Of a stretch of DNA of 64,000 nucleotides, positions 51,198 to 60,188 are shown one piece after another (positions within the stretch are counted from its first letter, which is position 1; each line of letters starts with the position of its first letter). The position numbers and the translations under genes are program-made. The DNA comes from Methanobacteriota archaeon. GTDB taxonomy: Archaea; Thermoplasmatota; Poseidoniia; Poseidoniales; Thalassarchaeaceae. Below the pieces are notes generated by a model. It was given only the letters and a program-made list of their open reading frames with translations, searched no databases and was not told where the DNA came from. Location: the NCBI GenBank assembly GCA_016845345.1, contig JAERSV010000004.1, positions 62,001 through 126,000 of the forward strand, written 5' to 3'.

Positions 51198-54032
51198 ATG
51201 GAGGGGGAATTCTCACCTGCAAACATTGAACATAAATGGCAAAAGAGATGGCTTGATGAAGATGCTTTCATCGCTCAATTAGACACCGATAAACCGAAAT
51301 TCTACTGCTTAGAAATGTACCCTTATCCTTCGGGAAAAATGCATATTGGTCATGTTAGAAACTATTCAATTGGGGATGCTGTTGCTCGTTATCGAAGAGC
51401 AAAGGGATTCAATGTCATCTACCCAATGGGCTTCGACTCTTTTGGAATGCCTGCAGAAAATGCAGCAATAAAAGAAGGAGGACACCCTCGAGATATCACA
51501 GATCGTAATATCGCTAGCATCAAGTCAGACTTCAAGCAAATGGGATTTTCTCACGATTGGAATCGGCAATTAATGAGTCATGACCCAAATTATTACCGAT
51601 GGAATCAGTGGTTTTTCCTAAAATTCTACCAAAGTGGATTAGCCTACAGAACATTTGCTAATGTCAACTGGTGTGAGCAGTGTAACACGGTTTTAGCGAA
51701 CGAACAAGTCCACAATGGAAGGTGCTGGAGATGTTCAAGCGAAGTTGCACAAAGAGACATGGACCAATGGTTTTTGAAAATTACAGAATACGTACAAGAA
51801 CTGCTTGACTCACTCGAGGACATACAATTCCCTAACCACGTGAAAGCATTGCAAAAGGATTGGATGGGGCGCTCAGAAGGTGCACAGATTAAGTTTCAAG
51901 TAGATGGTGATGATAATCTTGAAATTGAAGCTTTTACCACTCGGCCTGATACTATTTTTGGTGTCACATTTGTAACTCTGGCTCCGGAAAACCCTCTATG
52001 TGAGGTTTTGGTTAAGGGCCATGAAAATGAACAAACATGGCGAGAGATGGAGAAAGAAGCAAAGCAACTTTCTGACATGGATAGAGGTATGTTGAAAGAG
52101 AAAAATGGTGTCTTCTTAGGCCGCCATGCGATTAATCCACTGAGTGGTGAGAAAATACCAATCTATGCTGGGAATTTCGTTATCGCATCTTATGGTACTG
52201 GGTCAGTAATGGCAGTACCCGGGCATGACCAACGTGACTTTGAGTTCGCAACTGAACATGACTTACCAATAATACGTGTTTTACTTGAAGATGGTACTCA
52301 TGATGATTCTCCACAAACTTGTGCCTTCGAAGGTTACGGCAAAATGACAAACTCTGTGCGAGACGGTTTTGATGGCTTGAGTGGAGATGAGGCGAAGCGG
52401 GCTGTCATCGAAGCGCTCGAAAGTGAAGGTTCAGGAAGCGGAATGGTCCAATGGAAAATTCGTGACTGGTTAATTTCGCGCCAAAGGTATTGGGGAACTC
52501 CAATTCCTATTATCCACTGTGATGAGTGTGGTGCGGTTCCAGTTCCTGAGGATGAATTACCTGTGATGCTACCTGATGATGTAGTCTTTAGTGGGGCGGG
52601 AAATCCAATGGAGACCTCGCCAACTTTCCTCAATGTTGATTGCCCAACTTGTGGAAATCCTGCAAGGCGAGAAACCGACACAATGGATACTTTTGTTGAT
52701 TCATCTTGGTATTTCATGCGCTACACTGATGCAAAAAATTCTGATTTATGTTTCAGCAATCAAGCAGTAGATTATTGGATGAATGTTGACTTTTATTGTG
52801 GCGGAATTGAGCATGCGCAAATGCATTTAATCTACGCCCGGTTTTGGACTAAAGCATTGAGAGATATTGGGTTGCATCGCTTTAATGAGCCGTTTGAAGA
52901 ACTTTTATGCCAGGGTATGGTCAATGCCCAAGCACCGTTTTGTGCTCCTTGTAATATCACCCATCCTGTAAGTGAAAGGGGTAATTCTTGCCCATATTGC
53001 GCTGGAGAATTGACAGAGCGTAGTGCGAAAATGAGCAAATCTCTTGGCAATACTGTAGGACCTGTTTCAATGATTGAACAATATGGTGCAGACACAGTGA
53101 GATTATTCATTTTGTTTGCAGCCCAACCGACTGCAGGGATGGATTGGTCTGATAGTGGTGTTGAATCTTGCTACAGACAAATGAAATCTGTTTGGAATTT
53201 AAGCCGCGAAATGTTGTCATGGGAGAATAATGATTCTGCAATTGATGAATGGCTGAATACCCAATTTGAATTGCGCAAAACTGAATGGGTTTCAGCAATG
53301 GAATCTGTTGATTTGAGAGCCGGCGTAATGCTAAGTCATTATGAGGTATACTCTGACCTTATTTGGTACCAACGACGTGGTGGGTGCAATGGTGAGTTAG
53401 CTAGAAAACTCCTACTTGATTGGGCTAAGATGATGCACCCAGCCACCCCTCACATTGCCGAAGAAATTTGGTCTTCAGCAGGAGGAGAAGGCTTGATTGC
53501 AAATCAAACACTTGGGTTTGATGAAAATGTAAGTGAAGAGACTGAAGGGATAAACCCTGTTTTGGCTCGTGAAATTTTCTTGCAATCTGTTCTTGACCAG
53601 GCTAGGCAGATGAAAGGTTTAGCAGAGCGACATCTTGAGAATGATGCCACAACTGTAACCTTCCAAATCGCTGAAGATTGGAAAGGCGAATTAGTACGTA
53701 CCGGCATTGAATTACTGGAGAGTGATTTCCCGATGAAAGGAGCAATGGGTGAAATTATGTCACGCCCATTCGCACAGGCCGGGGAAGTTAGGGGACAAGT
53801 CCCTGGAGCTTGGAAACGAATAATGAAACAATTGTACAAATGGTCGCCAACCGAAAGAAATGTGCTGAAAGTTAATCTTGATGAAGTAACAATTCTCACC
53901 GATGCAAAGGATTTCTTGAGTCAAGAATTAGGTGTTAAGGGAGTGAACATTTACACTGCTGGTGAAGGGGAAGATGTTGGTGGTAAGGCCAAGTTTGCTT
54001 ACCCATCAGAGCCAGGTATCGCCTATCTTTGA
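51198..54032 (+). CDS. leuS: Leucyl-tRNA synthetase, bacterial type
   Basis: 944 aa. Class I signatures are HIGH at residues 49-52 (KMHIGHVRNYSIGD) and KMSKS at 611-615. Zinc-ribbon-like Cys pairs lie at CEQCNTV and CWRCSSE, and again at CDECGAVP, CPTCGNP and CAPCNITH. The editing domain begins near residue 225, with TTRPDTIFGVTF and later GTGSVMAVPGHDQRD. The short C-terminal domain and the position of the editing insertion match bacterial LeuRS rather than the archaeal/eukaryotic form. It is followed by a coupled gene whose TTG start overlaps the LeuRS stop (TTGA). Confidence 0.96.
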   Translation: MEGEFSPANIEHKWQKRWLDEDAFIAQLDTDKPKFYCLEMYPYPSGKMHIGHVRNYSIGDAVARYRRAKGFNVIYPMGFDSFGMPAENAAIKEGGHPRDITDRNIASIKSDFKQMGFSHDWNRQLMSHDPNYYRWNQWFFLKFYQSGLAYRTFANVNWCEQCNTVLANEQVHNGRCWRCSSEVAQRDMDQWFLKITEYVQELLDSLEDIQFPNHVKALQKDWMGRSEGAQIKFQVDGDDNLEIEAFTTRPDTIFGVTFVTLAPENPLCEVLVKGHENEQTWREMEKEAKQLSDMDRGMLKEKNGVFLGRHAINPLSGEKIPIYAGNFVIASYGTGSVMAVPGHDQRDFEFATEHDLPIIRVLLEDGTHDDSPQTCAFEGYGKMTNSVRDGFDGLSGDEAKRAVIEALESEGSGSGMVQWKIRDWLISRQRYWGTPIPIIHCDECGAVPVPEDELPVMLPDDVVFSGAGNPMETSPTFLNVDCPTCGNPARRETDTMDTFVDSSWYFMRYTDAKNSDLCFSNQAVDYWMNVDFYCGGIEHAQMHLIYARFWTKALRDIGLHRFNEPFEELLCQGMVNAQAPFCAPCNITHPVSERGNSCPYCAGELTERSAKMSKSLGNTVGPVSMIEQYGADTVRLFILFAAQPTAGMDWSDSGVESCYRQMKSVWNLSREMLSWENNDSAIDEWLNTQFELRKTEWVSAMESVDLRAGVMLSHYEVYSDLIWYQRRGGCNGELARKLLLDWAKMMHPATPHIAEEIWSSAGGEGLIANQTLGFDENVSEETEGINPVLAREIFLQSVLDQARQMKGLAERHLENDATTVTFQIAEDWKGELVRTGIELLESDFPMKGAMGEIMSRPFAQAGEVRGQVPGAWKRIMKQLYKWSPTERNVLKVNLDEVTILTDAKDFLSQELGVKGVNIYTAGEGEDVGGKAKFAYPSEPGIAYL

Positions 54033-55189
54033 TTCAACAAAATATCAGGCTTGATGAGCCGGAGGTTGAAAAGGGAGGGGCTTCTCGCTCACTACAAGTG
54101 AACAGAAACGACAGAGAAGACAACAACCACCAACCAAGTAAAAAAAACCGCAATAGGAATCAAGGCGGCCGCACCAATAAAGGTAGCAAAAAAGGCCGCT
54201 CATCTTCCCAAAAAAGTGGTCGAACAGGTGGTGGGCAGAATAGCCAATTTGCTGCCCGAATTAAGGAAGCGAAGGAACGGGCTGAGGCTAGGTTCTCCGT
54301 CAGTCCGAAACCATTGGGTTTTCCGACTGAATTTGAACCTCCAAATGATGTATCTATCAAATGGAAAACGAATCCCATAAAACAGCGTACAGAAAATCAA
54401 GCATGTGATTTAGTAATGATTCCGGGGGAATGGGGATTTCTAGATGATGAGCATGTCGATGGAATCGGCGAGAGATTAGAAAAGCATAACATGAGTGTTG
54501 ACCAAGGTCTATCTTTGCGCAAAGCATTGATGCAAGAGAAAGCCGTTTATGGGCATTATAAAATGATGAATAAATCCAACACCTTCCTCAAAAGATATGA
54601 AAACGGTGAAAGTGTTTTACAACTTTCAAGGCGATTTGACTTTCCCCCTGTAGCGATTTTTAGAGCAATTCTTACTGCCCGCGGGTGGTCAAAAGTAAAG
54701 ATTCGGGACTCCCTTAGAGCACCTGACAAAAGGTTGACAAAACGTGATGCTGATGAATTTCGTGAGGCCGAAGAAAAAGACCGCGTGACAAATGTTGACC
54801 AAGGCGAAACTGCGGTAAGAGCAGATTTGTTTGAGGTAGTGGTCGGGAACTACTTAGACACCTTAGGCATCAAATACCGTCGCCAAGAAGAATTGCTAAA
54901 TGAACAACAAAAAGAGCATGGTAGGCCACTCAATACCCCAGACTTCCTAATAATGGATGATTTGAAGATTAATGGCAAGTCGATTGCTTGGATTGATGCT
55001 AAAAATTTCTATGGGGCTAATGTTTCATTTGCTAAGAAGAAAACTAAGAAACAAATGAATCGCTATATCGATGAGTGGGGAGCAGGTGCAATCGTTTACC
55101 GGCATGGATTCTGTGATGCGATGAGAATTCCCGGAGTCTTAATGTTAGACGAAACACCTCTAGATATCACTATCATGTATGATGAGTGA
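54029..55189 (+). CDS. CDIN1/C15orf41-like predicted nuclease (TPD domain)
   Basis: 386 aa from TTG 54029, overlapping leuS by 4 nt. The first about 85 residues are basic and disordered (many Lys, Arg, Gln, Ser). The middle has HTH-like helices (about 160-230, VLQLSRRFDFPPVAIFRAIL). The C-terminal domain is PD-(D/E)xK-like: TPD at residues 303-305 (RPLNTPDFLIMDD), then AWIDAKNFYG with Asp323 and Lys325. The order of HTH segments before a TPD/PD-(D/E)xK domain is that described for the C15orf41 (CDIN1) family, known in eukaryotes with predicted archaeal relatives. The nuclease activity and any tRNA link are inferred only. Confidence 0.8.
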   Translation: MIQQNIRLDEPEVEKGGASRSLQVNRNDREDNNHQPSKKNRNRNQGGRTNKGSKKGRSSSQKSGRTGGGQNSQFAARIKEAKERAEARFSVSPKPLGFPTEFEPPNDVSIKWKTNPIKQRTENQACDLVMIPGEWGFLDDEHVDGIGERLEKHNMSVDQGLSLRKALMQEKAVYGHYKMMNKSNTFLKRYENGESVLQLSRRFDFPPVAIFRAILTARGWSKVKIRDSLRAPDKRLTKRDADEFREAEEKDRVTNVDQGETAVRADLFEVVVGNYLDTLGIKYRRQEELLNEQQKEHGRPLNTPDFLIMDDLKINGKSIAWIDAKNFYGANVSFAKKKTKKQMNRYIDEWGAGAIVYRHGFCDAMRIPGVLMLDETPLDITIMYDE

Positions 55190-55195
55190 TTGGAT

Positions 55196-56185
55196 TTATC
55201 TGAGAGAGTTTTCAGATAATGAAACCTCAACTGATTTCAACCCCATCAAATTAAATCGTTCAATCATCCGCAACATCTCATCGTTCTTGAATCCAGATTC
55301 AAGTGAGGTTGGTAAGATAACAATGCTTTCTCCAAGCATGCATAAATGAGGAGATGCTTGCACTTGTGTAAATGAAATTACAGAATCTGCAATTTGTAAA
55401 AGTTCAGTTCGGCCTGCATCAGAAGCCAACTGAGAGTCGCGGGCAAAGGAAGTTGAGGATGCCAATATTTCCCCCCAGCGGCTCTTATTCCAAACACCTT
55501 GTTTGAGTTCAGTGAGTTGTTCTTCTCCCCTAATTCTGATTCGTGTTTTCCACTCTTCATCATCAATATATGCTGAAGTATGTCGGGTAGTTCTATCCCG
55601 CCAAGCGACTAAGAAATTGAGGTTTGAATACCATCCATCTACAACTCCTGAACCCCCCAATTTTGGGCTCACGTTAGGGCACCCGGGCTCTCTTCTAAGA
55701 TCAACACCACCCACCCAGAGTGCGGATATATCACCCAAGCCACCAGAGAGTTTACGCTCTACCAAATGGGCTACATGGAAGGATTGAGGATGGGCTAGTT
55801 GTTCTTCTACACCCAATGCTCTTTGTAAAGCATGGGCAGTGGCTAATGCACCAGCCGCTGAAAGGCCAAACCCTTGTTGTTGAGGTAATCCACAACTTTG
55901 TTGGATTTGCCAATTATATTCTAAAACTGATGGGACTAACTGAGAAAGTGTGTCAATTACCGTCTGCTGTAAAGTTAAATTTTGATTTTGAGATTTCTCT
56001 AGAATTTTTCCTGAACCAATTTCACCAGTTACAATTATCTGACAAGTTGGCTCAATTGGGTCAATACAGAGGCCGATTCCCCGGCTCCCTTGATTAATTA
56101 ATTCAGCATCATCATCATGGACACTGAAAAGTAGAGTAATGTGACCCGATGAAGCGGCTTGCCCTGAAATCTTGGTCATTGTCAA
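55196..56185 (-). CDS. Pantoate kinase (archaeal GHMP type)
   Basis: 329 aa; archaeal GHMP-kinase-family enzyme that phosphorylates pantoate on the archaeal route to CoA. Signatures: GQAASSGHITLLFSV at the N-terminus, the phosphate-binding loop GFGLSAAGALATAHAL, a KLSGGLGDISALWVGG segment, and a conserved end. GHMP kinases of this type (COG1829) replace bacterial pantothenate kinase together with phosphopantothenate synthetase, which is not in the window. The start ATG 56185 lies in a 39-bp gap after the rpoD stop on the same strand, so it may be cotranscribed with the ribosomal operon. Confidence 0.9.
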   Translation of the reverse strand: MTMTKISGQAASSGHITLLFSVHDDDAELINQGSRGIGLCIDPIEPTCQIIVTGEIGSGKILEKSQNQNLTLQQTVIDTLSQLVPSVLEYNWQIQQSCGLPQQQGFGLSAAGALATAHALQRALGVEEQLAHPQSFHVAHLVERKLSGGLGDISALWVGGVDLRREPGCPNVSPKLGGSGVVDGWYSNLNFLVAWRDRTTRHTSAYIDDEEWKTRIRIRGEEQLTELKQGVWNKSRWGEILASSTSFARDSQLASDAGRTELLQIADSVISFTQVQASPHLCMLGESIVILPTSLESGFKNDEMLRMIERFNLMGLKSVEVSLSENSLR

Positions 56186-56224
56186 ACACCCCGTAAGGGT
56201 AATTTGGCTTGGTCTTACCGACTC

Positions 56225-57118
56225 TCACAGTGCTTCTGCAAAGTCATTGGAAAGTGCTTCAAAGCGTCCTGCTAATTCCTTGCAAGCCTGCTCTAAGCAA
56301 GTTCGGGCTGTCATTGAACCATCGGTTTCAAATTGGAAAATAAATTCTCCTTCAACATCTTCCAAAGTGATTGCATCATTGAATTGTGCTTCTAAATCAG
56401 TTCCACTACCAACATGGTTGAGGTCATTTCGCAGTAAATCTACCTTATCGATATCATTGAGAGTACCATCTTTGTTGAAATCCTTAGCAGTGATATTCAA
56501 ATTTAGGTCAAATAACATCTTTGAGCGGGTTTTTACATTGATTTTACCGTTCTGACGCGCATAGAATGTCACCCCAGAGACTGGTGAATACTTTGCATGG
56601 TCTCTACCTCTACCCATTATTGCGTAAAAGTACGCATGAAGGACTTGCCCTTCGAATAGTTTTGTTAGTGGGATGGAACCATACGCTTCTGGAATTTCTA
56701 ATCGGCGGTCTCCAATTACATTCATCTCAGATGCAACAACACTTCTACCACCTTCTTCACCACTTGATGAAATTGTGTAGATTATTTGACATGATGGGCA
56801 TCCACGTTGGTCTACTACCATATCTTTGCAATCAGGACATTCATCTTGAAAGTAAAAATCATCGTGGAACGTTGGGATTGGAAGCATTGAAAATCTGTGA
56901 GCGAGTTGTTCGTCGCTTAAGGCATAGTTTGACTCGAATAATTCACCTGTCTCTTCATTTTTGAAAACACCGAGTTCAACTCTCATTTGGTCAATCGCGA
57001 ATTTTGGCACATCAGAAATCATGGTTCTGCGTAGGGAATTTACGAATGCTCGGTTAACTCCTGAAAAGAGTATACGTAGTGAAGTATCGGTTTCTGAAAG
57101 AATTTTTAATTTTGTCAT
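56225..57118 (-). CDS. rpo3: RNA polymerase subunit D (Rpo3/RpoD)
   Basis: 297 aa, the archaeal homologue of the alpha-like Rpb3/RPAC40 subunits that starts polymerase assembly with subunit L. The N-terminal SLRRTMISDVPKFAIDQM and the AHRFSMLPIP segments are typical. An inserted domain holds four Cys: CPDCKDMVVDQRGCPSC. In some archaea such Cys bind an Fe-S cluster; zinc is the alternative. C-terminal dimerisation region complete. Last gene of the rps13-rps4-rps11 cluster. Confidence 0.95.
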   Translation of the reverse strand: MTKLKILSETDTSLRILFSGVNRAFVNSLRRTMISDVPKFAIDQMRVELGVFKNEETGELFESNYALSDEQLAHRFSMLPIPTFHDDFYFQDECPDCKDMVVDQRGCPSCQIIYTISSSGEEGGRSVVASEMNVIGDRRLEIPEAYGSIPLTKLFEGQVLHAYFYAIMGRGRDHAKYSPVSGVTFYARQNGKINVKTRSKMLFDLNLNITAKDFNKDGTLNDIDKVDLLRNDLNHVGSGTDLEAQFNDAITLEDVEGEFIFQFETDGSMTARTCLEQACKELAGRFEALSNDFAEAL

Positions 57119-57136
57119 TTTTAATACACCTCTGAA

Positions 57137-57520
57137 TCAAACTCTTCGGCCTCGGCGGCCGCCCTTTCGCTTAGTACCATCATGTGGTCGTGGAGTACAA
57201 TCCTCAATCCTAGCTACTTGAATCCCTGCACGAGTCAGGCTTCTGACTGCCTGTTGTGCTCCTGGTCCAGTATTTGGGCTCTTGTTACCACCTTGACCTC
57301 GGTATCGAACAATTGCTTGTGAGAAACCCTTGTCTTGGATGGCTTCAGCAATTCGCTCTGCTGCTCTAATTGCTGCGAATTGGCTGCCTTTATCGCTACC
57401 TTTCTTGGTTACTTGACCACCACTGCACTTGGCGATTGTTTCAGCACCGGTTTGGTCGGTAGCGGTCATGAGAATGTTGTTGTAGGAACTGTAAATATTA
57501 ATGATACACTTTCGAGACAT
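57137..57520 (-). CDS. rps11: Ribosomal protein S11
   Basis: 127 aa. CIINIYSSYNNILMTATDQTG at the start, then GAETIAKCSGGQVTKKGSDKG, AAIRAAERIAEAIQDKG, RYRGQGGNKSPNTGPGA, and the conserved basic tail (PRPHDGTKRKGGRRGRR). Its start overlaps the rps4 stop by one base (TGATG), so translation is coupled. Standard archaeal order. Confidence 0.97.
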   Translation of the reverse strand: MSRKCIINIYSSYNNILMTATDQTGAETIAKCSGGQVTKKGSDKGSQFAAIRAAERIAEAIQDKGFSQAIVRYRGQGGNKSPNTGPGAQQAVRSLTRAGIQVARIEDCTPRPHDGTKRKGGRRGRRV

Positions 57521-58245
57521 CAGGATTCACCCCCGCTAACATCATCTGCACTTGGAGCAGCCTCAGCCGCTTCAGCAATCTGTTGGACTTCTTCAGCAGT
57601 TGGAACCCCATCTGCAAGTTCCAAACTACTTTCCCCATCCTCACTTTCATATGTGGCTTGTGAACGGATTTCAGTAATACCTACACGGATTGGGTGGTTT
57701 TCGCCCGTTGCGATGCCGCTCTTTTTGCTGTCACCGGCTCTCTTGGCGGAATCATGAAGAGATGATTGAATACTGTATTGAAGTGTATCTTCCTCCTCTC
57801 TTGTAATTGTATATCCAGGAACTGTCATTACTTGGTCGCCAACTGAAATATGTCCATGAATAAGCAGTTGCCTTGCTTGCTTCATACTTGATGCGAACCC
57901 TTTGTAATACACTTGTGACTGTAGACGACGAGCCAAAACGTGCTCTACATTAAGACGAAGAATATCATCAAGAGTTGCGCCTTCGGGAAGCATCCCTCGG
58001 CGGTGCAGTGAAGTTATCAGGTCAGCCTTCTCTCGGGAAATGTGGTCATCTCCTGAATCGGTTGTTGCAATCAATTTCATTGCGTTAGAGCGCCAGCGAC
58101 GTAGCTTACTACGAGCCTTCCAGATTTCTCTGTGGTTACGTAAACCATAGTTGAAAATGAGGGTGCGCTCCTCATCAATCCTTTCGGACTGCCATGGGTG
58201 TTTGGGGCCTTGCCATACTCTTCGACTAAACTTAGGATGTCCCAT
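57520..58245 (-). CDS. rps4: Ribosomal protein S4
   Basis: 241 aa. The archaeal-type S4 begins MGHPKFSRRVWQGPKHPW; an S4 RNA-binding domain follows (RLQSQVYYKGFASSMKQARQ and HGHISVGDQVMTVPGY). A C-terminal extension of about 60 residues is acidic and Ala/Glu-rich, longer than in most archaeal S4 proteins. One-base overlap with rps11. Confidence 0.97.
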   Translation of the reverse strand: MGHPKFSRRVWQGPKHPWQSERIDEERTLIFNYGLRNHREIWKARSKLRRWRSNAMKLIATTDSGDDHISREKADLITSLHRRGMLPEGATLDDILRLNVEHVLARRLQSQVYYKGFASSMKQARQLLIHGHISVGDQVMTVPGYTITREEEDTLQYSIQSSLHDSAKRAGDSKKSGIATGENHPIRVGITEIRSQATYESEDGESSLELADGVPTAEEVQQIAEAAEAAPSADDVSGGES

Positions 58246-58255
58246 TCTTCACACC

Positions 58256-58723
58256 TCACTTCTTCCTCTGAACACCGAGTGTCAATCCACTACGGTTGTT
58301 CGAACGTGTTCTCTGGCCTCTTACTCTGCCACCAATTGCGTGGCGCACACCACGGTAGCTCTTGACCGCACGATGCCTGTCGATGTCTTCCTTCTGGACC
58401 ATCTTGACATCTTGTGAAAACAAGTGTAATTCGTCGCCTGAATGTAAATCTCTTTGGCGGTTTAGCATCCAAAGTGGAACTGCAGTTGGATAATTCTCAA
58501 TCGCTTCCTTTAGTGAATCAATCTCTTCATCGGACAGAAGTCCACCCATTTTCTTTGCATCTATATCGGCTAAACCACACAATGCAATTGCAGTTCTCTG
58601 ACCAACTCCATCAATTGAAGTCAGGCCTAAGCCAATCGGTTTCATTCCATCAACATCAGCCATTGCGAGTCTCAGAATATATCTGAAATCGTCGCCTAAC
58701 TGACTCTCGTCTATTTTTGCCAT
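58256..58723 (-). CDS. rps13: Ribosomal protein S13
   Basis: 155 aa, first gene of the cluster. The archaeal S13 body contains LTSIDGVGQRTAIALCGLAD, LKEAIENYPTAVPLWMLNR and the RGVRHAIGGRVRGQRTRSNN segment that binds 16S rRNA. The promoter lies about 70-80 bp upstream. Confidence 0.97.
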   Translation of the reverse strand: MAKIDESQLGDDFRYILRLAMADVDGMKPIGLGLTSIDGVGQRTAIALCGLADIDAKKMGGLLSDEEIDSLKEAIENYPTAVPLWMLNRQRDLHSGDELHLFSQDVKMVQKEDIDRHRAVKSYRGVRHAIGGRVRGQRTRSNNRSGLTLGVQRKK

Positions 58724-58758
58724 TATTCGGTTCCCCCGAGTACACCGGTTGCCCAGTG

Positions 58759-58801
58759 GCTACTACGTAGCGGCTCCGCGACTTACCCCCCCTATAAAAA
58801 A
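58759..58801 (-). promoter_or_regulatory. Promoter of the ribosomal/RpoD operon with an inverted repeat near the start site
   Basis: On the minus strand TTTTTTATAGG (58791-58801) is a strong archaeal box A. About 27 nt downstream, the expected start site falls in or next to GCTAC-TAC-GTAGC (58759-58771), a perfect 5-bp inverted repeat. This would give the operon a roughly 45-nt leader. Confidence 0.55.
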
Positions 58802-58856
58802 GGGACTATTTTCAAAGATGGGAAATATCAATGAAATGACTGATACAGGCTTAATT

Positions 58857-60188
58857 TTAAGGTTCTTTACAGATAAACCAAGCAAACCCACCATTAGTTT
58901 CGACATCAGCAAGAAAACCCGGTTTTCCTCTTGGATAATCCTTCAATCCGTGGTCTAATTTTCCCTGAAGTTTTGGTTGGGCAGATGGTTCCATTTTACA
59001 TCTAAGAGTGAGTCTAGAAAGGTATGCAAAATTTGCTGATACAAGAATCGGGGAGATGTTCTCTAAAGTTGGTTCAACTTTCAAACGGCTCATGACTTGT
59101 CCTGTTGATGAGACAAATGCACTGACTATTGATTTCTCCATTTGCAGTGGTTCACTGGAAAGTAACATCGGTCTGCGTCCAGAAATTCTAACCCAATGCC
59201 TCGTTGATTCTGCTGGTAATGCTTCGCGTAACCATTGGGCTTGTAATCCCGAGGCTAAAAGAGCAGAATCAACAATTGTTAACCATTCTCCGGTTTCAGG
59301 GAGAACGGAGGGTGACTTCTTTGCTTCTGTTGCTCTGCCTGCAAAACTGACTACAGAGCCGTCTGAAAGCAATCTTAGCATTCTAGCAGGTGTTGCCGGC
59401 TCTGCGGCCGCACCGAACCAAATTGTCAGGCGGTCAATTCTCCCACGACCTGTTGAAACCCATTCCCAAGTAATTGGTGAGTCGGGCCAATGTGAAAGAA
59501 GAAGTTGTTCGATTTCTTTTTGCTGAGAATCCAGTAACCTTGGAGAAAGGTCAATGATAATTGCTGGGCCTCTACTTCCTACAACAAAGTGCTCTGACCA
59601 TTTATTTAGTAAAGTAGAGATTGGAGGTTGCATTTCATCAAGTGAGTGATTCTGTGTATCTAAAGGCCTAGCCGGGTCTACATGCATAACTGCAACGGCA
59701 CGGTCTGTCAATCCAACTTCTGCCAAAGCAGCAGTTGCATCAGTTCCATCCCCAACTAATACGAAACTATCAGAAGTCCATTCGCTATTACCACCCTGAG
59801 CCACAATTTGACCATTTGCGGCTGAAAGAACTGCAGAATCAGCGTCTAATTCGATTCCGATTCCTGCTCTCTCTAATTCTGAACAATAAGCAAAAAGTTG
59901 TGACCCAGAACCGCAAGCAGGGTCGAGAAGAATGCCTTTTCCAAGACGACAATCGGCCAACTGCTCGGCTCTAGTTAAACAAACTGACCAAGGAGTTGAA
60001 AGCCGTTTCATTCGATCTGTTTGGTATAGATGAGGTTCATTGGAATTTGATTTACCATCAATTTCCCCTTGTGGTGCAATCACTTCGGCAAACCCTAGAA
60101 TATCGGGGGAAATGGGTAAAACTGTATGAGTTGGCATCACGCACCGAATTAAAGGACGGCTGTTGCTGTTATCCACTTTTCTATTCAA
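58857..60188 (-). CDS. SAM-dependent methyltransferase with DPAR motif (THUMP-like group)
   Basis: 443 aa from TTG 60188, which overlaps the upstream stop (TTGA); ATG 60137 is an alternative that removes 17 residues. SAM motif I is ILLDPACGSGSQLFAYC, and MHVDPARPLD resembles the DPAR motif IV of a class of THUMP-like methyltransferases known mostly in bacteria. No helix for membrane insertion. A C-terminal domain of about 150 residues (PMLLSSEPLQMEKSIV and following) does not match a family I know. RNA is the likely substrate, as inference. Confidence 0.75.
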   Translation of the reverse strand: MNRKVDNSNSRPLIRCVMPTHTVLPISPDILGFAEVIAPQGEIDGKSNSNEPHLYQTDRMKRLSTPWSVCLTRAEQLADCRLGKGILLDPACGSGSQLFAYCSELERAGIGIELDADSAVLSAANGQIVAQGGNSEWTSDSFVLVGDGTDATAALAEVGLTDRAVAVMHVDPARPLDTQNHSLDEMQPPISTLLNKWSEHFVVGSRGPAIIIDLSPRLLDSQQKEIEQLLLSHWPDSPITWEWVSTGRGRIDRLTIWFGAAAEPATPARMLRLLSDGSVVSFAGRATEAKKSPSVLPETGEWLTIVDSALLASGLQAQWLREALPAESTRHWVRISGRRPMLLSSEPLQMEKSIVSAFVSSTGQVMSRLKVEPTLENISPILVSANFAYLSRLTLRCKMEPSAQPKLQGKLDHGLKDYPRGKPGFLADVETNGGFAWFICKEP

